A DNA stretch of 7,457 nt from positions 1 through 7,457 of the forward strand of contig JAIRLF010000113.1 of assembly GCA_031259655.1 (NCBI GenBank), written 5' to 3'. The position numbers and the translations under genes were made by a program. The notes beneath the pieces are model-generated. The model saw only the letters and a program-made list of their open reading frames with translations. It had not been told where the DNA came from and did not search any database. Of this stretch, positions 1 to 7,026 are shown piece by piece; the stretch's first letter is position 1; every line of letters starts with the position of its first letter. This DNA comes from Prevotellaceae bacterium. GTDB taxonomy: Bacteria; Bacteroidota; Bacteroidia; Bacteroidales; UBA932.

Positions 1-2
1 AT

Positions 3-905
3 TTACTTGAACAGTTTTTTCTTTTTTTTCGAAGTTTTAATAATATCAAAACCTTTACCGAAGACGCCCATTACGTTAGCGACGGAAATCAAAGCGTCGG
101 CGTCGACAGACTTGATTATGCGATAAACATCGTTCAGTTCCTGTTTACGGACAAGGACAATCAAGACTTTGGACGGTTCCTGCGTGTACCAGCCTGTTGC
201 GTCAATGGCGGTCACTCCTCTCTTTTTCAGAAAGACAATAGAATCGGCAATCTCCTTGTATTTGCGGGAGAAAATCAGTATCTGCACCGACTGTTTATTT
301 CCCGACAGCAGTAAATCGACCGTATACGAAAACACGCCCATCATCACATATCCGTAAATAATTGTCCGGATATCGTGATTGATGAAGTACGACAAACCAA
401 TGATAACCATGTCGCAATAAAGAAAGACCTTACCGGGAGTTGTGTTGTAGTATTTGTTAAGAATCATTACGACGATATCTGTTCCGCCGGTGCTGCCGCC
501 TTGCATGAAAGTTATCACTACGCCCGCTCCGCTGAGGATACCGCCGATTATGGCGCAAATCAACTTGTCGCTCTCGTTGAATTGACCGGATATAGCTTCG
601 GGCGATTTGAGAAACGAAAACATAAGCGACAAAAAAACGACCCCATAAATCGTTTTTGCCCCGAAGCCCTTACCTAAAACGTAAAACGCTATCGTCAACA
701 GAATAGCGTTGATTACCAAAATAGTTATACCTGTCGAGACTTGCGCTCCCGATACAAAATAGAGAACCGTAGCAATACCCGCGACACCACCGCCGGTTAT
801 CTCGTTAGGTATCAAAAATGCCTTCCATGCAAACGCATACATAAATATTCCAATAGATATAATTACGTAGGACTTAATTGTTTTAAGAATTAACATGATG
901 TTCAT
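3..905 (-). CDS. YitT family integral membrane protein (YitT_membrane plus C-terminal DUF2179)
   Basis: The product is a polytopic inner-membrane protein of the YitT/DUF161 family, whose transported substrate or role is not established. Hydrophobic segments lie at about residues 12-32, 42-53, 60-78, 85-99, 115-133, 160-175 and 182-200. The family signature GGSTGGTDI is at about 136-144. A soluble DUF2179 domain follows from about 208 to 290, and the protein ends in a lysine-rich tail. The length (about 300 aa) is normal and the stop (TAA) lies inside the window. The frame opens at a TTG at 911, but an in-frame ATG at 905 is the more likely start and gives 300 aa. It follows guaA on the same strand after less than 20 bp with no visible promoter, so it is probably co-transcribed with guaA. 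The family assignment is secure; the function is unknown. Confidence 0.93.
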   Translation of the reverse strand: MNIMLILKTIKSYVIISIGIFMYAFAWKAFLIPNEITGGGVAGIATVLYFVSGAQVSTGITILVINAILLTIAFYVLGKGFGAKTIYGVVFLSLMFSFLKSPEAISGQFNESDKLICAIIGGILSGAGVVITFMQGGSTGGTDIVVMILNKYYNTTPGKVFLYCDMVIIGLSYFINHDIRTIIYGYVMMGVFSYTVDLLLSGNKQSVQILIFSRKYKEIADSIVFLKKRGVTAIDATGWYTQEPSKVLIVLVRKQELNDVYRIIKSVDADALISVANVMGVFGKGFDIIKTSKKKKKLFK

Positions 906-923
906 TTTCAATTAAAAGATGGA

Positions 924-2453
924 CTATTCCCATTCGATAGTAGCGGGTGGTTTTGAGCTGATATCGTAGACAACTCTGTTGATGCCCCGCACTTTGTTTA
1001 TTATTTCGTTTGAAACTTCGGCGAGAAATTCGTACGGCAGATGCACCCAATCGGCAGTCATACCGTCGGTAGAATGGACAGCGCGCAGAGCGACAGTATA
1101 TTCGTATGTACGTTCGTCGCCCATCACGCCCACCGATTTCACGGGCAACAGCATTACTCCCGACTGCCAGATTTGGTTATATAGACCGGACTTTTGCAAT
1201 TTCTTTGTGAAAATATCGTCAGCCTCTTGCAGGAGCGATATTTTTTCGGGTGAGATTTCGCCCAAGACCCTGATAGCAAGTCCGGGACCTGGAAATGGAT
1301 GCCGGTTAAGGATTAGCGGTTTCAATCCTAATTCTTTTCCAACGCGCCGCACCTCGTCTTTAAACAGCAGTCGTAACGGCTCTATCAGACGGAGATTCAT
1401 TTTTTCGGGTAATCCGCCTACGTTGTGATGCGATTTAATCGTCGCCGAAGGACCGTTCACCGAAACCGATTCAATGACGTCGGGATAGATAGTGCCCTGT
1501 GCAAGCCATTTAATATCTTTCAACTTGTGCGCTTCCTCGTCGAACACTTCGATAAAATTGCGACCGATGATTTTCCGTTTGGTTTCGGGGTCGGAGACAT
1601 TGCTCAAATCTCCGAAAAACTTATCCGAAGCATTCACGCCGATAACATTCAATCCCATCTCGTTATATGCGTCCATAACTTCGTTGAATTCGTTTTTCCT
1701 CAACAAGCCGTGGTCGACGAATACACATGTCAGATTTTTATCTATCGCCTTATGCAACAGCAAGGCAGCAACCGAAGAATCGACGCCTCCCGACAAAGCT
1801 AAAACAACTTTGTCGCCGTTTAATTTCTCTTTGAGCGTTTTGACAGTGTTTTCGACAAAAGAGGCGGGCGTCCAATCCGCCGAACATCCGCAAATGCTTA
1901 CAGCAAAGTTCTTAAGAAGTAACACGCCGTCGATGCTGTGCGTGACTTCAGGATGAAATTGTATTCCCCAAGTTTTTTCGTTTTCGATACGAAACGCTGC
2001 AACGGGTATATTTTGAGTTGTCGCCACAACCGTAAATCCCTCAGGCAAACCGGTTACAGAGTCTCCATGCGACATCCATACCTGCGAATGCTCATCTACG
2101 CCTTTCATCAGTTCGTCCGAAGTGTCGATTGTCGCCAAATTCGCTCTTCCGTATTCCCGATGTTTCGAAGCCTGCACTTTCCCGTTTTGCAGATGCGTCA
2201 TCAATTGAGCGCCATAACATATCCCCAGCACCGGCACAACGCCCCGCAATTTTGTTACGTCGTATTCCAAAAAACCGGAATCGTTCACCGAACAGGGGCT
2301 GCCCGACATTATTACCCCGCGTACCGAACTGTCAAGTTCCGGAAAATGATTGTATGGATATATTTCGCAATATACGTTTAACTCTCTTAACCTACGTGCT
2401 ATCAGTTGTGTGTATTGAGAGCCGAAATCCATTATAAGTATCTTTTCTTGCAT
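924..2453 (-). CDS. guaA: GMP synthase (glutamine-hydrolysing)
   Basis: This cytoplasmic enzyme aminates XMP to GMP using glutamine and ATP, the last step of de novo guanine nucleotide synthesis. The 509-aa length is typical of the family. An N-terminal class I glutamine amidotransferase domain (about 1-190) shows the nucleophile Cys79 in GICYG and the His167/Glu169 pair in FHPEV. The ATP-pyrophosphatase domain carries the P-loop SGGVDSS at 221-227. The C-terminal dimerisation and XMP-binding domain includes [12 protein letters not shown] at about 384-395 and ends in KPPATIEWE. All expected catalytic residues are present. The ATG at 2453 is preceded by a clear Bacteroidetes-type promoter. No strong Shine-Dalgarno sequence is visible, which is usual in this phylum. 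No guanine or purine riboswitch could be recognised in the short leader (about 30 nt). Confidence 0.98.
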   Translation of the reverse strand: MQEKILIMDFGSQYTQLIARRLRELNVYCEIYPYNHFPELDSSVRGVIMSGSPCSVNDSGFLEYDVTKLRGVVPVLGICYGAQLMTHLQNGKVQASKHREYGRANLATIDTSDELMKGVDEHSQVWMSHGDSVTGLPEGFTVVATTQNIPVAAFRIENEKTWGIQFHPEVTHSIDGVLLLKNFAVSICGCSADWTPASFVENTVKTLKEKLNGDKVVLALSGGVDSSVAALLLHKAIDKNLTCVFVDHGLLRKNEFNEVMDAYNEMGLNVIGVNASDKFFGDLSNVSDPETKRKIIGRNFIEVFDEEAHKLKDIKWLAQGTIYPDVIESVSVNGPSATIKSHHNVGGLPEKMNLRLIEPLRLLFKDEVRRVGKELGLKPLILNRHPFPGPGLAIRVLGEISPEKISLLQEADDIFTKKLQKSGLYNQIWQSGVMLLPVKSVGVMGDERTYEYTVALRAVHSTDGMTADWVHLPYEFLAEVSNEIINKVRGINRVVYDISSKPPATIEWE

Positions 2454-2489
2454 TTCTATACTTGTTATTTATACCTCTAAAAATAAACG

Positions 2490-2519
2490 CAAAGGTACGG
2501 ATTTATACAAATAAACAAA
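2490..2519 (-). promoter_or_regulatory. Bacteroidetes-type promoter of guaA
   Basis: Read on the minus strand, the -33 element TTTG (2519-2516) is followed by an 18-bp spacer and a perfect -7 element TACCTTTG (2497-2490), matching the TAnnTTTG consensus of the Bacteroidetes primary sigma factor. The predicted start of transcription is near 2484, giving a leader of about 30 nt before the ATG at 2453. Both consensus boxes, their spacing and their place before a house-keeping gene make this a strong call. Confidence 0.8.
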
Positions 2520-2671
2520 ATTGACACAATTATCACAGTGTACATGTTTGAAAAACTGCCATATAGTCTAAAAATGTGCAATGACGACCAAATGTTGACA
2601 TAAGGTGTATTCCACAATATGAAAGGTTTGGAAAAGGTCGTCTCTTTGTTGCAATGACGAAAAGGCGGGGC

Positions 2672-2690
2672 GGGGGCTACTTCATCCCCC
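2672..2690. repeat. G/C hairpin within a G-rich tract
   Basis: A run of five G (2672-2676) and a run of five C (2686-2690) can pair around a 9-nt loop. The left arm follows another G-rich stretch (GGCGGGG, 2664-2670), which stands out in otherwise AT-rich intergenic DNA. No T-tract follows on either strand, so it is not a standard intrinsic terminator. It may be part of a decayed palindromic repeat. Confidence 0.45.
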
Positions 2691-2718
2691 TCATGTTCGT
2701 AATGACTATGCGACAATT

Positions 2719-2741
2719 TGAATTTTTAAATCGACGTAGTC
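2719..2741. repeat. Interspersed repeat, copy 1 (unoccupied)
   Basis: The 22 bp at 2720-2741, with core TTTTTAAATCGACGTAGTC, recur exactly at 7317-7338. When the 195-bp element in the second copy is removed together with one GAATT, the match grows to 23 bp (2719-2741). Flanks on both sides differ between the copies. A match of this length in a 7.5-kb window is far beyond chance, so this is an interspersed repeat; its family is not known to me. Confidence 0.8.
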
Positions 2742-2777
2742 TTGTGAACCCCCTCTTTCCCGTTTCCCGAACCTTTT

Positions 2778-2807
2778 TTTGCATTTTACGAAAATTATCT
2801 ACATTTG
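2778..2807 (+). promoter_or_regulatory. Bacteroidetes-type promoter of the transglutaminase-ispG-amidohydrolase operon
   Basis: The -33 TTTG (2778-2781) is followed by an 18-bp spacer and a -7 TACATTTG (2800-2807), a full match to TAnnTTTG. The spacing is the same as in the guaA promoter. Transcription would begin near 2814, leaving a leader of only about 20 nt before the ATG at 2835. The three rightward genes downstream are so closely packed that this is probably their shared promoter. Confidence 0.75.
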
Positions 2808-2819
2808 TCGAAAAATTAG

Positions 2820-2831
2820 CGCTATATAGCG
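2820..2831. promoter_or_regulatory. 12-bp perfect palindrome just before the start codon
   Basis: CGCTATATAGCG is a perfect palindrome that ends 3 bp before the ATG at 2835 and sits inside the predicted short leader. In RNA it could form only a small hairpin (CGCT/AGCG with an ATAT loop), but this would cover the ribosome-binding region. It could equally be an operator, or chance. No second copy was seen in the window. Confidence 0.35.
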
Positions 2832-2834
2832 AGT

Positions 2835-3869
2835 ATGAAACAGATTGGTTACATCTTATTTTGGGTTGGTGTTTTTGTATTGCGAACGGATTACGGCAAT
2901 GCAAAGGATTACAGTCATGTAGATTCTATTATGCGTATTTGTCCCGCACAACACACGCAGTCGGCGGAAAGCATCGCAAAGTACATCAAAAGTAAATTCG
3001 ACACTGAAAACGACAGGTTGAGAGCGGCATACAGTTGGGTAGCCCAACACATTACCTACGACCTCAGCAAGATGTATACCGGCATAACCTACAAACACGA
3101 AAGCGAGGTTGTCAAACAGGTATTGCGAACCCGTAAGAGCGTTTGTTTCGGATATGTTGTTACGTTCAAAGCTATTGTCGAATATTTTGGGATAGAACTC
3201 ATTACTGTCAAAGGGTACACAAAACAGAACGGCAGAATCGATGATATTCCACATGCGTGGTGCGCAGTGAAACACAAGGGCGAATGGAGATTGATAGACC
3301 CAACATGGTCGGCGGGATATTTTGCTTCCGGCGCATTCCATAAACGGTTTAGCGACAAATGGTTTCTTGTACCTCCCGAAGCGATTATCAAATCGCATAT
3401 TCCATTTGACCCTGTCTTACAATTTTCGTATTTCCCTGTAAACGGCAACGAATTTGCTGCCGGAATAAGCGCCGATTCAATTACTTCGCGCTTTTTCAGT
3501 TATCCCGATACTATCAAAATCATCGAACAACTGCCGGAAAAAGAACGTCTTATCGCCGAAAACAGGCGCATCATCTCTATGGGCGACAACAACCGGATGC
3601 TCGAAAAACATATCGAAAACAATAAAATCTCTGTCGAACACATCGTTCACAACGAAAATGTAAATATCTTTAACCAGGCTGTAACCATGTATAATTCGGC
3701 AACTTCGCTGTTCAACAGGAACGAACTGAAAACTGCAAAACTGAAACTGAACGAGGCTTCGGAAACGCTCGACAACATCCAAAATCCCAATAAAAGCATG
3801 TCTGCCTCAATCGGTGATTTAAAGAAAATGATAAAGAAAATGGAATCTCAAATAAAGAAAATGTTATGA
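2835..3869 (+). CDS. Exported transglutaminase-like (papain-fold) domain protein
   Basis: The 344-aa product begins with a hydrophobic segment (about residues 4-17) resembling a signal peptide, with possible cleavage near residue 23, so it is probably periplasmic or surface-exposed. A transglutaminase-like domain spans about 35-185 with a complete Cys-His-Asp triad: Cys104 (KSVCFGY), His140 (IPHAWCAV) and Asp155 (LIDPTW). In bacteria this fold often acts as a cysteine protease or amidase, and the triad predicts activity; the substrate is unknown. From about 225 the protein is polar, predicted helical and Lys/Asn/Glu-rich with possible coiled coil, resembling no domain I recognise. The ATG at 2835 follows the promoter closely. 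The stop codon overlaps the ispG start, so translation of the two may be coupled. Confidence 0.88.
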   Translation: MKQIGYILFWVGVFVLRTDYGNAKDYSHVDSIMRICPAQHTQSAESIAKYIKSKFDTENDRLRAAYSWVAQHITYDLSKMYTGITYKHESEVVKQVLRTRKSVCFGYVVTFKAIVEYFGIELITVKGYTKQNGRIDDIPHAWCAVKHKGEWRLIDPTWSAGYFASGAFHKRFSDKWFLVPPEAIIKSHIPFDPVLQFSYFPVNGNEFAAGISADSITSRFFSYPDTIKIIEQLPEKERLIAENRRIISMGDNNRMLEKHIENNKISVEHIVHNENVNIFNQAVTMYNSATSLFNRNELKTAKLKLNEASETLDNIQNPNKSMSASIGDLKKMIKKMESQIKKML

Positions 3870-5647
3870 CAAAAATAATATTATCAAGACGTCTGACCGT
3901 AGAAGTGAAAGCGGGGCAAGTTGGTATCGGCGGAAACAATCCCATCAGGATACAAACTATGGTTACAACTCCCACATCGGACATCGGAGCGACCGTCGAA
4001 GAGTGCATGAAAGTTGCAAACGCCGGAGCCGAATTAGTAAGAATCACAGCGCCGACCATCAAAGATGCTGAGGCTTTGGGCGTAATCAGGCAGGAACTGC
4101 GGAAACGGGGATACAATATACCTCTGATTGCGGATATTCATTTTAACCCTGACGTTGCGGAAATCGCAGCAAAAAACGTCGAAAAGATAAGGATAAACCC
4201 GGGTAATTTCACCGATAAACAGGCTATATTGCAGGCAAATATTGCGGATTTCGAACAAAGTTGGGACACAGACCTGGCGAAACTGCGAACGCGATTCGTT
4301 TCACTGTTGAATATCTGCAAAGAATACGGTACGGCGTTGAGAATAGGCTCAAACCACGGCTCGCTGTCCGGACGCATAATGTCGAAATACGGCGACACGC
4401 CGGCGGGAATGGTCGAATCGGCGATGGAATTTTTGAGGATATGCAAGGACGAAAATTTCAACAACGTTGTCGTATCGATGAAGGCAAGCAATACGGGAAT
4501 CATGGTGCAAGCTTACAGGCTTTTGGTTGAGGCGATGGAAGTCGAAGATATGCACTACCCTCTGCATCTGGGCGTAACGGAAGCCGGAGACGGCGAAGAC
4601 GGCAGAATAAAGTCGGCTGTAGGAATCGGAAGTTTGCTCGCCGATGGACTTGGAGACACGGTAAGAGTGTCGTTAACAGAATCTCCGGAAAACGAAATCC
4701 CTGTTGCGAGAGAACTGGTTCGGCATTTCGCGCAACATTTCAGCGCTGCTCCCAAAAAGAGGGAACCGGTTGATTATCCCTGCCCGAGCGGCAAAAGAGC
4801 ATCGCAGGGAAAGACTGTTGTTGTGATTTCGGACTTGTCGAAATGGAATCCCGTATACGAATCCGACATCAAAAGTCTGGGGTTCGGTCTACAATCCGGT
4901 TTACAATCCGGTTCTTTACCGAAAAATCCTGTTCCCGACTACATTTACACCGGTTCTTCGGCGCTGATGTTCGACGGCGAGAACCCGAAAATAATAGATT
5001 ATGACAACGACAATTTCATATTCTGCGACTGCACAATGTTAAACAATTCGTTTTTGGCATGGCTGAAAGAAAATCAGGATAAAACGATTGTTATGTCGTT
5101 CGATAATGCCGGCAGTATAGCCAAACAGCGCGCGTTTTTCTATGCATTGCAGGCGAACGGAATAGAAAACAGGATTATTATTGCACGAAGTTATAAAGAA
5201 AAAGACTTTGCAAAGTTGCAGATAATGGCTGCGTGTGATTTTGGAGCTCTGTTAGTTGACGGCTTTGGCGACGGAGTGATGTTGTCGGCAGAACAGTCTG
5301 TTTCGCCGAAACATGTCTCAGACCTTTGCTTCAGGATACTTCAAGCTGCGAGGGTAAGATTCACTCGTACGGAATACATCGCTTGTCCGGGATGCGGACG
5401 TACCTTGTTCGACTTGCAGAAAACTCTGCAAAAAGTAAAAAAGGCTACAACAGAATTTAATAATCTGAAAATAGGAGTTATGGGATGTATAGTGAACGGT
5501 CCGGGCGAAATGGCTGACGCCGATTACGGATATGTAGGCGCCGCTCCCGGAAAGGTAACATTATATAAAGGTAAAGAAGCCGTGAAAAAAAATATTCCTC
5601 AAGAAAATGCTATTGAAGAACTAATTGAATTGATTAAACAAAATTAG
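3866..5647 (+). CDS. ispG: 4-hydroxy-3-methylbut-2-en-1-yl diphosphate synthase (IspG/GcpE), long form
   Basis: IspG is the iron-sulphur enzyme that reductively converts MEcPP to HMBPP, the penultimate step of the MEP isoprenoid pathway, in the cytoplasm. The N-terminal TIM barrel (about 1-292) includes TMVTTPTSDI, LIADIHFNP, KIRINPGN and LRIGSNHGSLS. An extra domain of roughly 200 residues (about 300-495) separates it from the C-terminal cluster domain. This three-domain form is known from Bacteroidetes, Chlamydiae and plants, while the E. coli type is about 370 aa. The [4Fe-4S] ligands are visible as Cys507 and Cys510 (CPGC) and Cys541 (GCIVNGPGE), and Glu548 is the likely fourth ligand. 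All key residues are intact. The ATG at 3866 overlaps the upstream stop by 4 bp (ATGA), and the next gene begins 4 bp after its stop. Confidence 0.98.
   Translation: MTKIILSRRLTVEVKAGQVGIGGNNPIRIQTMVTTPTSDIGATVEECMKVANAGAELVRITAPTIKDAEALGVIRQELRKRGYNIPLIADIHFNPDVAEIAAKNVEKIRINPGNFTDKQAILQANIADFEQSWDTDLAKLRTRFVSLLNICKEYGTALRIGSNHGSLSGRIMSKYGDTPAGMVESAMEFLRICKDENFNNVVVSMKASNTGIMVQAYRLLVEAMEVEDMHYPLHLGVTEAGDGEDGRIKSAVGIGSLLADGLGDTVRVSLTESPENEIPVARELVRHFAQHFSAAPKKREPVDYPCPSGKRASQGKTVVVISDLSKWNPVYESDIKSLGFGLQSGLQSGSLPKNPVPDYIYTGSSALMFDGENPKIIDYDNDNFIFCDCTMLNNSFLAWLKENQDKTIVMSFDNAGSIAKQRAFFYALQANGIENRIIIARSYKEKDFAKLQIMAACDFGALLVDGFGDGVMLSAEQSVSPKHVSDLCFRILQAARVRFTRTEYIACPGCGRTLFDLQKTLQKVKKATTEFNNLKIGVMGCIVNGPGEMADADYGYVGAAPGKVTLYKGKEAVKKNIPQENAIEELIELIKQN
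4891..4914 (+). repeat. In-frame 12-bp tandem duplication in the ispG insertion domain
   Basis: ACAATCCGGTTT is followed directly by ACAATCCGGTTC, encoding two successive LQSG units at about residues 342-349 of IspG. It lies in the poorly conserved extra domain, away from the barrel active site and cluster ligands, so it is probably a neutral slippage product in a surface loop. Confidence 0.6.
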
Positions 5648-5651
5648 AGTT

Positions 5652-6824
5652 ATGAGAGTGATATCAGGACATTACGTATTCACAGGAAAAGAGTTCATAA
5701 AGAACGGAACAGTAGAAATCGACAGTTCGGGAAAGATTGTAAGTGTCGGTTCTTTAGGCGATTCTATCGTAGAAAAGGAAGGTACGGAATTTTTCAACGG
5801 GATAATAATCCCCGGTTTTGTTAACGCTCATTGCCATATTGAGTTATCGCACATGAAAGGACAGATTCCACAACATTCGGGAATGACGGCTTTCTGTAAT
5901 TCGGTGATATCGTACCGAAACAGCGATGTCAACGAACAAATTTCGGCTATGTACGAGGCTGATAAACTGATGGAAAACGAAGGAATTGTCGCTGTAGGCG
6001 ATATATCGAACAACGATTTGAGCGCACTGATGAAAAAAGACAGTCGCCTGATTTATCACACTTTCGTCGAAACACTGAACCTGAATCCCTGTCGTGCGGA
6101 AGAAAATATCGTCAATGCAAGAATTGTCAAACAAACTTTTGAGAACGAAGGTTTAAGAGTCTCAATTACTCCCCACGCTCCGTATTCGTTGTCCGAAAAA
6201 CTGTTCGCGAAATCTGTTACAGAAGGAAATAACAGCGGTATCATTAGCATCCATAACGAAGAAAGTTGCGACGAAATGGAACTTTTTGCAAAAAAACAGG
6301 GCAAAATGAGGGACTTTTTCGGAAAAGACATGGACGACTTCCTCCCCAAATATGATAACCCTTTGCACAGGATACTGAAATATATCGCTCCCGAAACGAG
6401 TTTGCTACTGATTCACAATACGCATACGAACGAACAGGATTATCGGCAAACGCTAAAACAGAATCGAAAAACTACATGGGTTCTTTGCCCCGCATCGAAC
6501 CTGTATATCGAAAATAATTTGCCCGATGTGAATATGTTTGCAAAACTCAACGCACATGTCGCCATAGGAACGGACAGTTTATCGTCGAACACAAATCTTT
6601 CTATCTTGCAGGAACTGAAGATTCTCGATTCGAAGTTTCCGGAAACAGGATTGCAAAATCTGTTACGATGGGCGACACTGAACGGAGCGGAAGCGCTAAA
6701 TCTTGATTCGGAATTAGGCAGTTTCGACCTCGGTAAACGCCCCGGAGTGTTTGTGCTGTCGAATATCGACTTTAGAAATATGCGATTAACGGAAAACAGT
6801 CAAATAAAAAGAGTTAAGAGTTAA
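5652..6824 (+). CDS. Metal-dependent amidohydrolase family protein (nucleoside/aminohydrolase-type deaminase)
   Basis: This 390-aa cytoplasmic enzyme belongs to the amidohydrolase superfamily, in the TRZ/ATZ-SAH deaminase branch. A small N-terminal beta region (about 1-53) leads to PGFVNAHCH with the metal ligands His60 and His62. Further expected residues are His175 (TPHAPYS), His201 and catalytic Glu204 (HNEE), His255 (LLIHNTH) and Asp308 (GTDSLSSN). The C-terminal LGSFDLGKRPGVFVL (about 355-369) completes the composite beta domain. The pattern predicts an active single-metal deaminase or amidohydrolase; SAH, 5'-deoxyadenosine-type nucleosides or another N-heterocycle are possible substrates, but the sequence does not decide. 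It begins 4 bp after ispG and is the last operon gene. Its final residues (RVKS) and stop codon lie within a heptamer tandem repeat, so the original C-terminus may have been changed. Confidence 0.9.
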   Translation: MRVISGHYVFTGKEFIKNGTVEIDSSGKIVSVGSLGDSIVEKEGTEFFNGIIIPGFVNAHCHIELSHMKGQIPQHSGMTAFCNSVISYRNSDVNEQISAMYEADKLMENEGIVAVGDISNNDLSALMKKDSRLIYHTFVETLNLNPCRAEENIVNARIVKQTFENEGLRVSITPHAPYSLSEKLFAKSVTEGNNSGIISIHNEESCDEMELFAKKQGKMRDFFGKDMDDFLPKYDNPLHRILKYIAPETSLLLIHNTHTNEQDYRQTLKQNRKTTWVLCPASNLYIENNLPDVNMFAKLNAHVAIGTDSLSSNTNLSILQELKILDSKFPETGLQNLLRWATLNGAEALNLDSELGSFDLGKRPGVFVLSNIDFRNMRLTENSQIKRVKS

Positions 6825-6836
6825 GAGTTAAGAGTT
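6811..6836. repeat. Heptamer tandem repeat GAGTTAA across the amidohydrolase stop codon
   Basis: Three exact GAGTTAA units (6811-6817, 6818-6824, 6825-6831) are followed by a partial fourth (GAGTT). The stop codon TAA at 6822-6824 is supplied by the second unit. A 7-bp unit shifts frame with each copy gained or lost, and every frame through the array soon meets TAA or TTAA-derived stops, so copy-number change would alter only the last residues. Confidence 0.8.
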
Positions 6837-6887
6837 TGGCGAAAGCATAAAAAAGGGAATGTTCGGTGTAATGACCGGCGCTTTTCA

Positions 6888-6951
6888 GAAAAAGATAATT
6901 ATGTTTTGCCGAAAAGATAATTATGTTTCAGGAAAAAGATAATGATGTTTT
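6888..6951. repeat. Three-unit imperfect tandem repeat (period 21-23 bp)
   Basis: Three related units, GAAAAAGATAATTATGTTTT (6888-6907), GAAAAGATAATTATGTTT (6911-6928) and GAAAAAGATAATGATGTTTT (6932-6951), are separated by 3-bp linkers (GCC, CAG). Units 1 and 2 contain the 8-bp palindrome ATAATTAT; unit 3 has ATAATGAT. With two helical turns per repeat, tandem protein-binding sites are possible, but no gene lies downstream in the window and simple repeat expansion explains it as well. Confidence 0.75.
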
Positions 6952-6963
6952 GGTATGCCGGCT

Positions 6964-6981
6964 TAAGAACTAAGAACTAAG
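6964..6981. repeat. Second heptamer array, TAAGAAC
   Basis: Two TAAGAAC units (6964-6970, 6971-6977) and a partial third (TAAG) form another 7-bp-period array about 130 bp from the GAGTTAA array. Read on the minus strand the unit contains AGTTCTT, which shares AGTT with AGTTAAG of the first array. A common origin is possible but not shown. Confidence 0.6.
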
Positions 6982-7005
6982 TCCCCCATCACCAGAGGCG
7001 CAGCC

Positions 7006-7026
7006 CTCAAAAAATAACTTTTTGAG
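7006..7026. repeat. A/T-rich hairpin
   Basis: CTCAAAAA (7006-7013) and TTTTTGAG (7019-7026) form a perfect 8-bp stem around the loop ATAAC. With A and T runs in the arms it could act weakly as a terminator on either strand, but the stem has only three G/C-containing positions at its base and no T-tract follows. It lies 180 bp past the operon's last stop codon. Confidence 0.4.

Larger units (their letters stand above)
2454..2834. other. Divergent intergenic region between guaA and the transglutaminase gene
   Basis: This 381-bp gap holds a leftward promoter for guaA at its left end and a rightward promoter at its right end. Between them are an 11-bp direct repeat TGCAATGACGA (2577-2587 and 2650-2660), a G/C-rich hairpin (2672-2690) and an interspersed repeat (2719-2741). 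Open frames crossing the gap show no family resemblance, and the longest leftward one runs through the guaA promoter, so I call no gene here. The middle section (about 2577-2760) looks like decayed repetitive sequence rather than regulatory DNA; that is inference. Confidence 0.6.

Noticed and set aside
2454..2489. Purine or guanine riboswitch in the guaA leader
   Set aside because: The leader after the predicted transcription start is only about 30 nt, too short for the aptamer, and none of its conserved pairing was seen.
2477..2716. Leftward 79-codon open frame upstream of guaA
   Set aside because: It runs through the guaA promoter boxes and the G/C hairpin, has no recognisable domain and has low-complexity repeat-like content, so it is most likely a chance frame.
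2654..2995. Rightward 113-codon open frame overlapping the transglutaminase start
   Set aside because: It crosses the interspersed repeat, the operon promoter and the true gene start in another frame, and its translation resembles no protein family.
3866..5647. Gene fusion suggested by the unusual length of IspG
   Set aside because: The 593-aa three-domain form is known for Bacteroidetes, Chlamydiae and plants, so the insertion is normal for the lineage.
6864..6884. Intrinsic terminator after the operon
   Set aside because: The stem is only 4 bp and is followed by GCGCTTTT, not a direct T-tract; too weak to call as a feature.
6888..6951. CRISPR array candidate
   Set aside because: The units are separated by only 3 bp, so there are no spacers; no cas genes are present.
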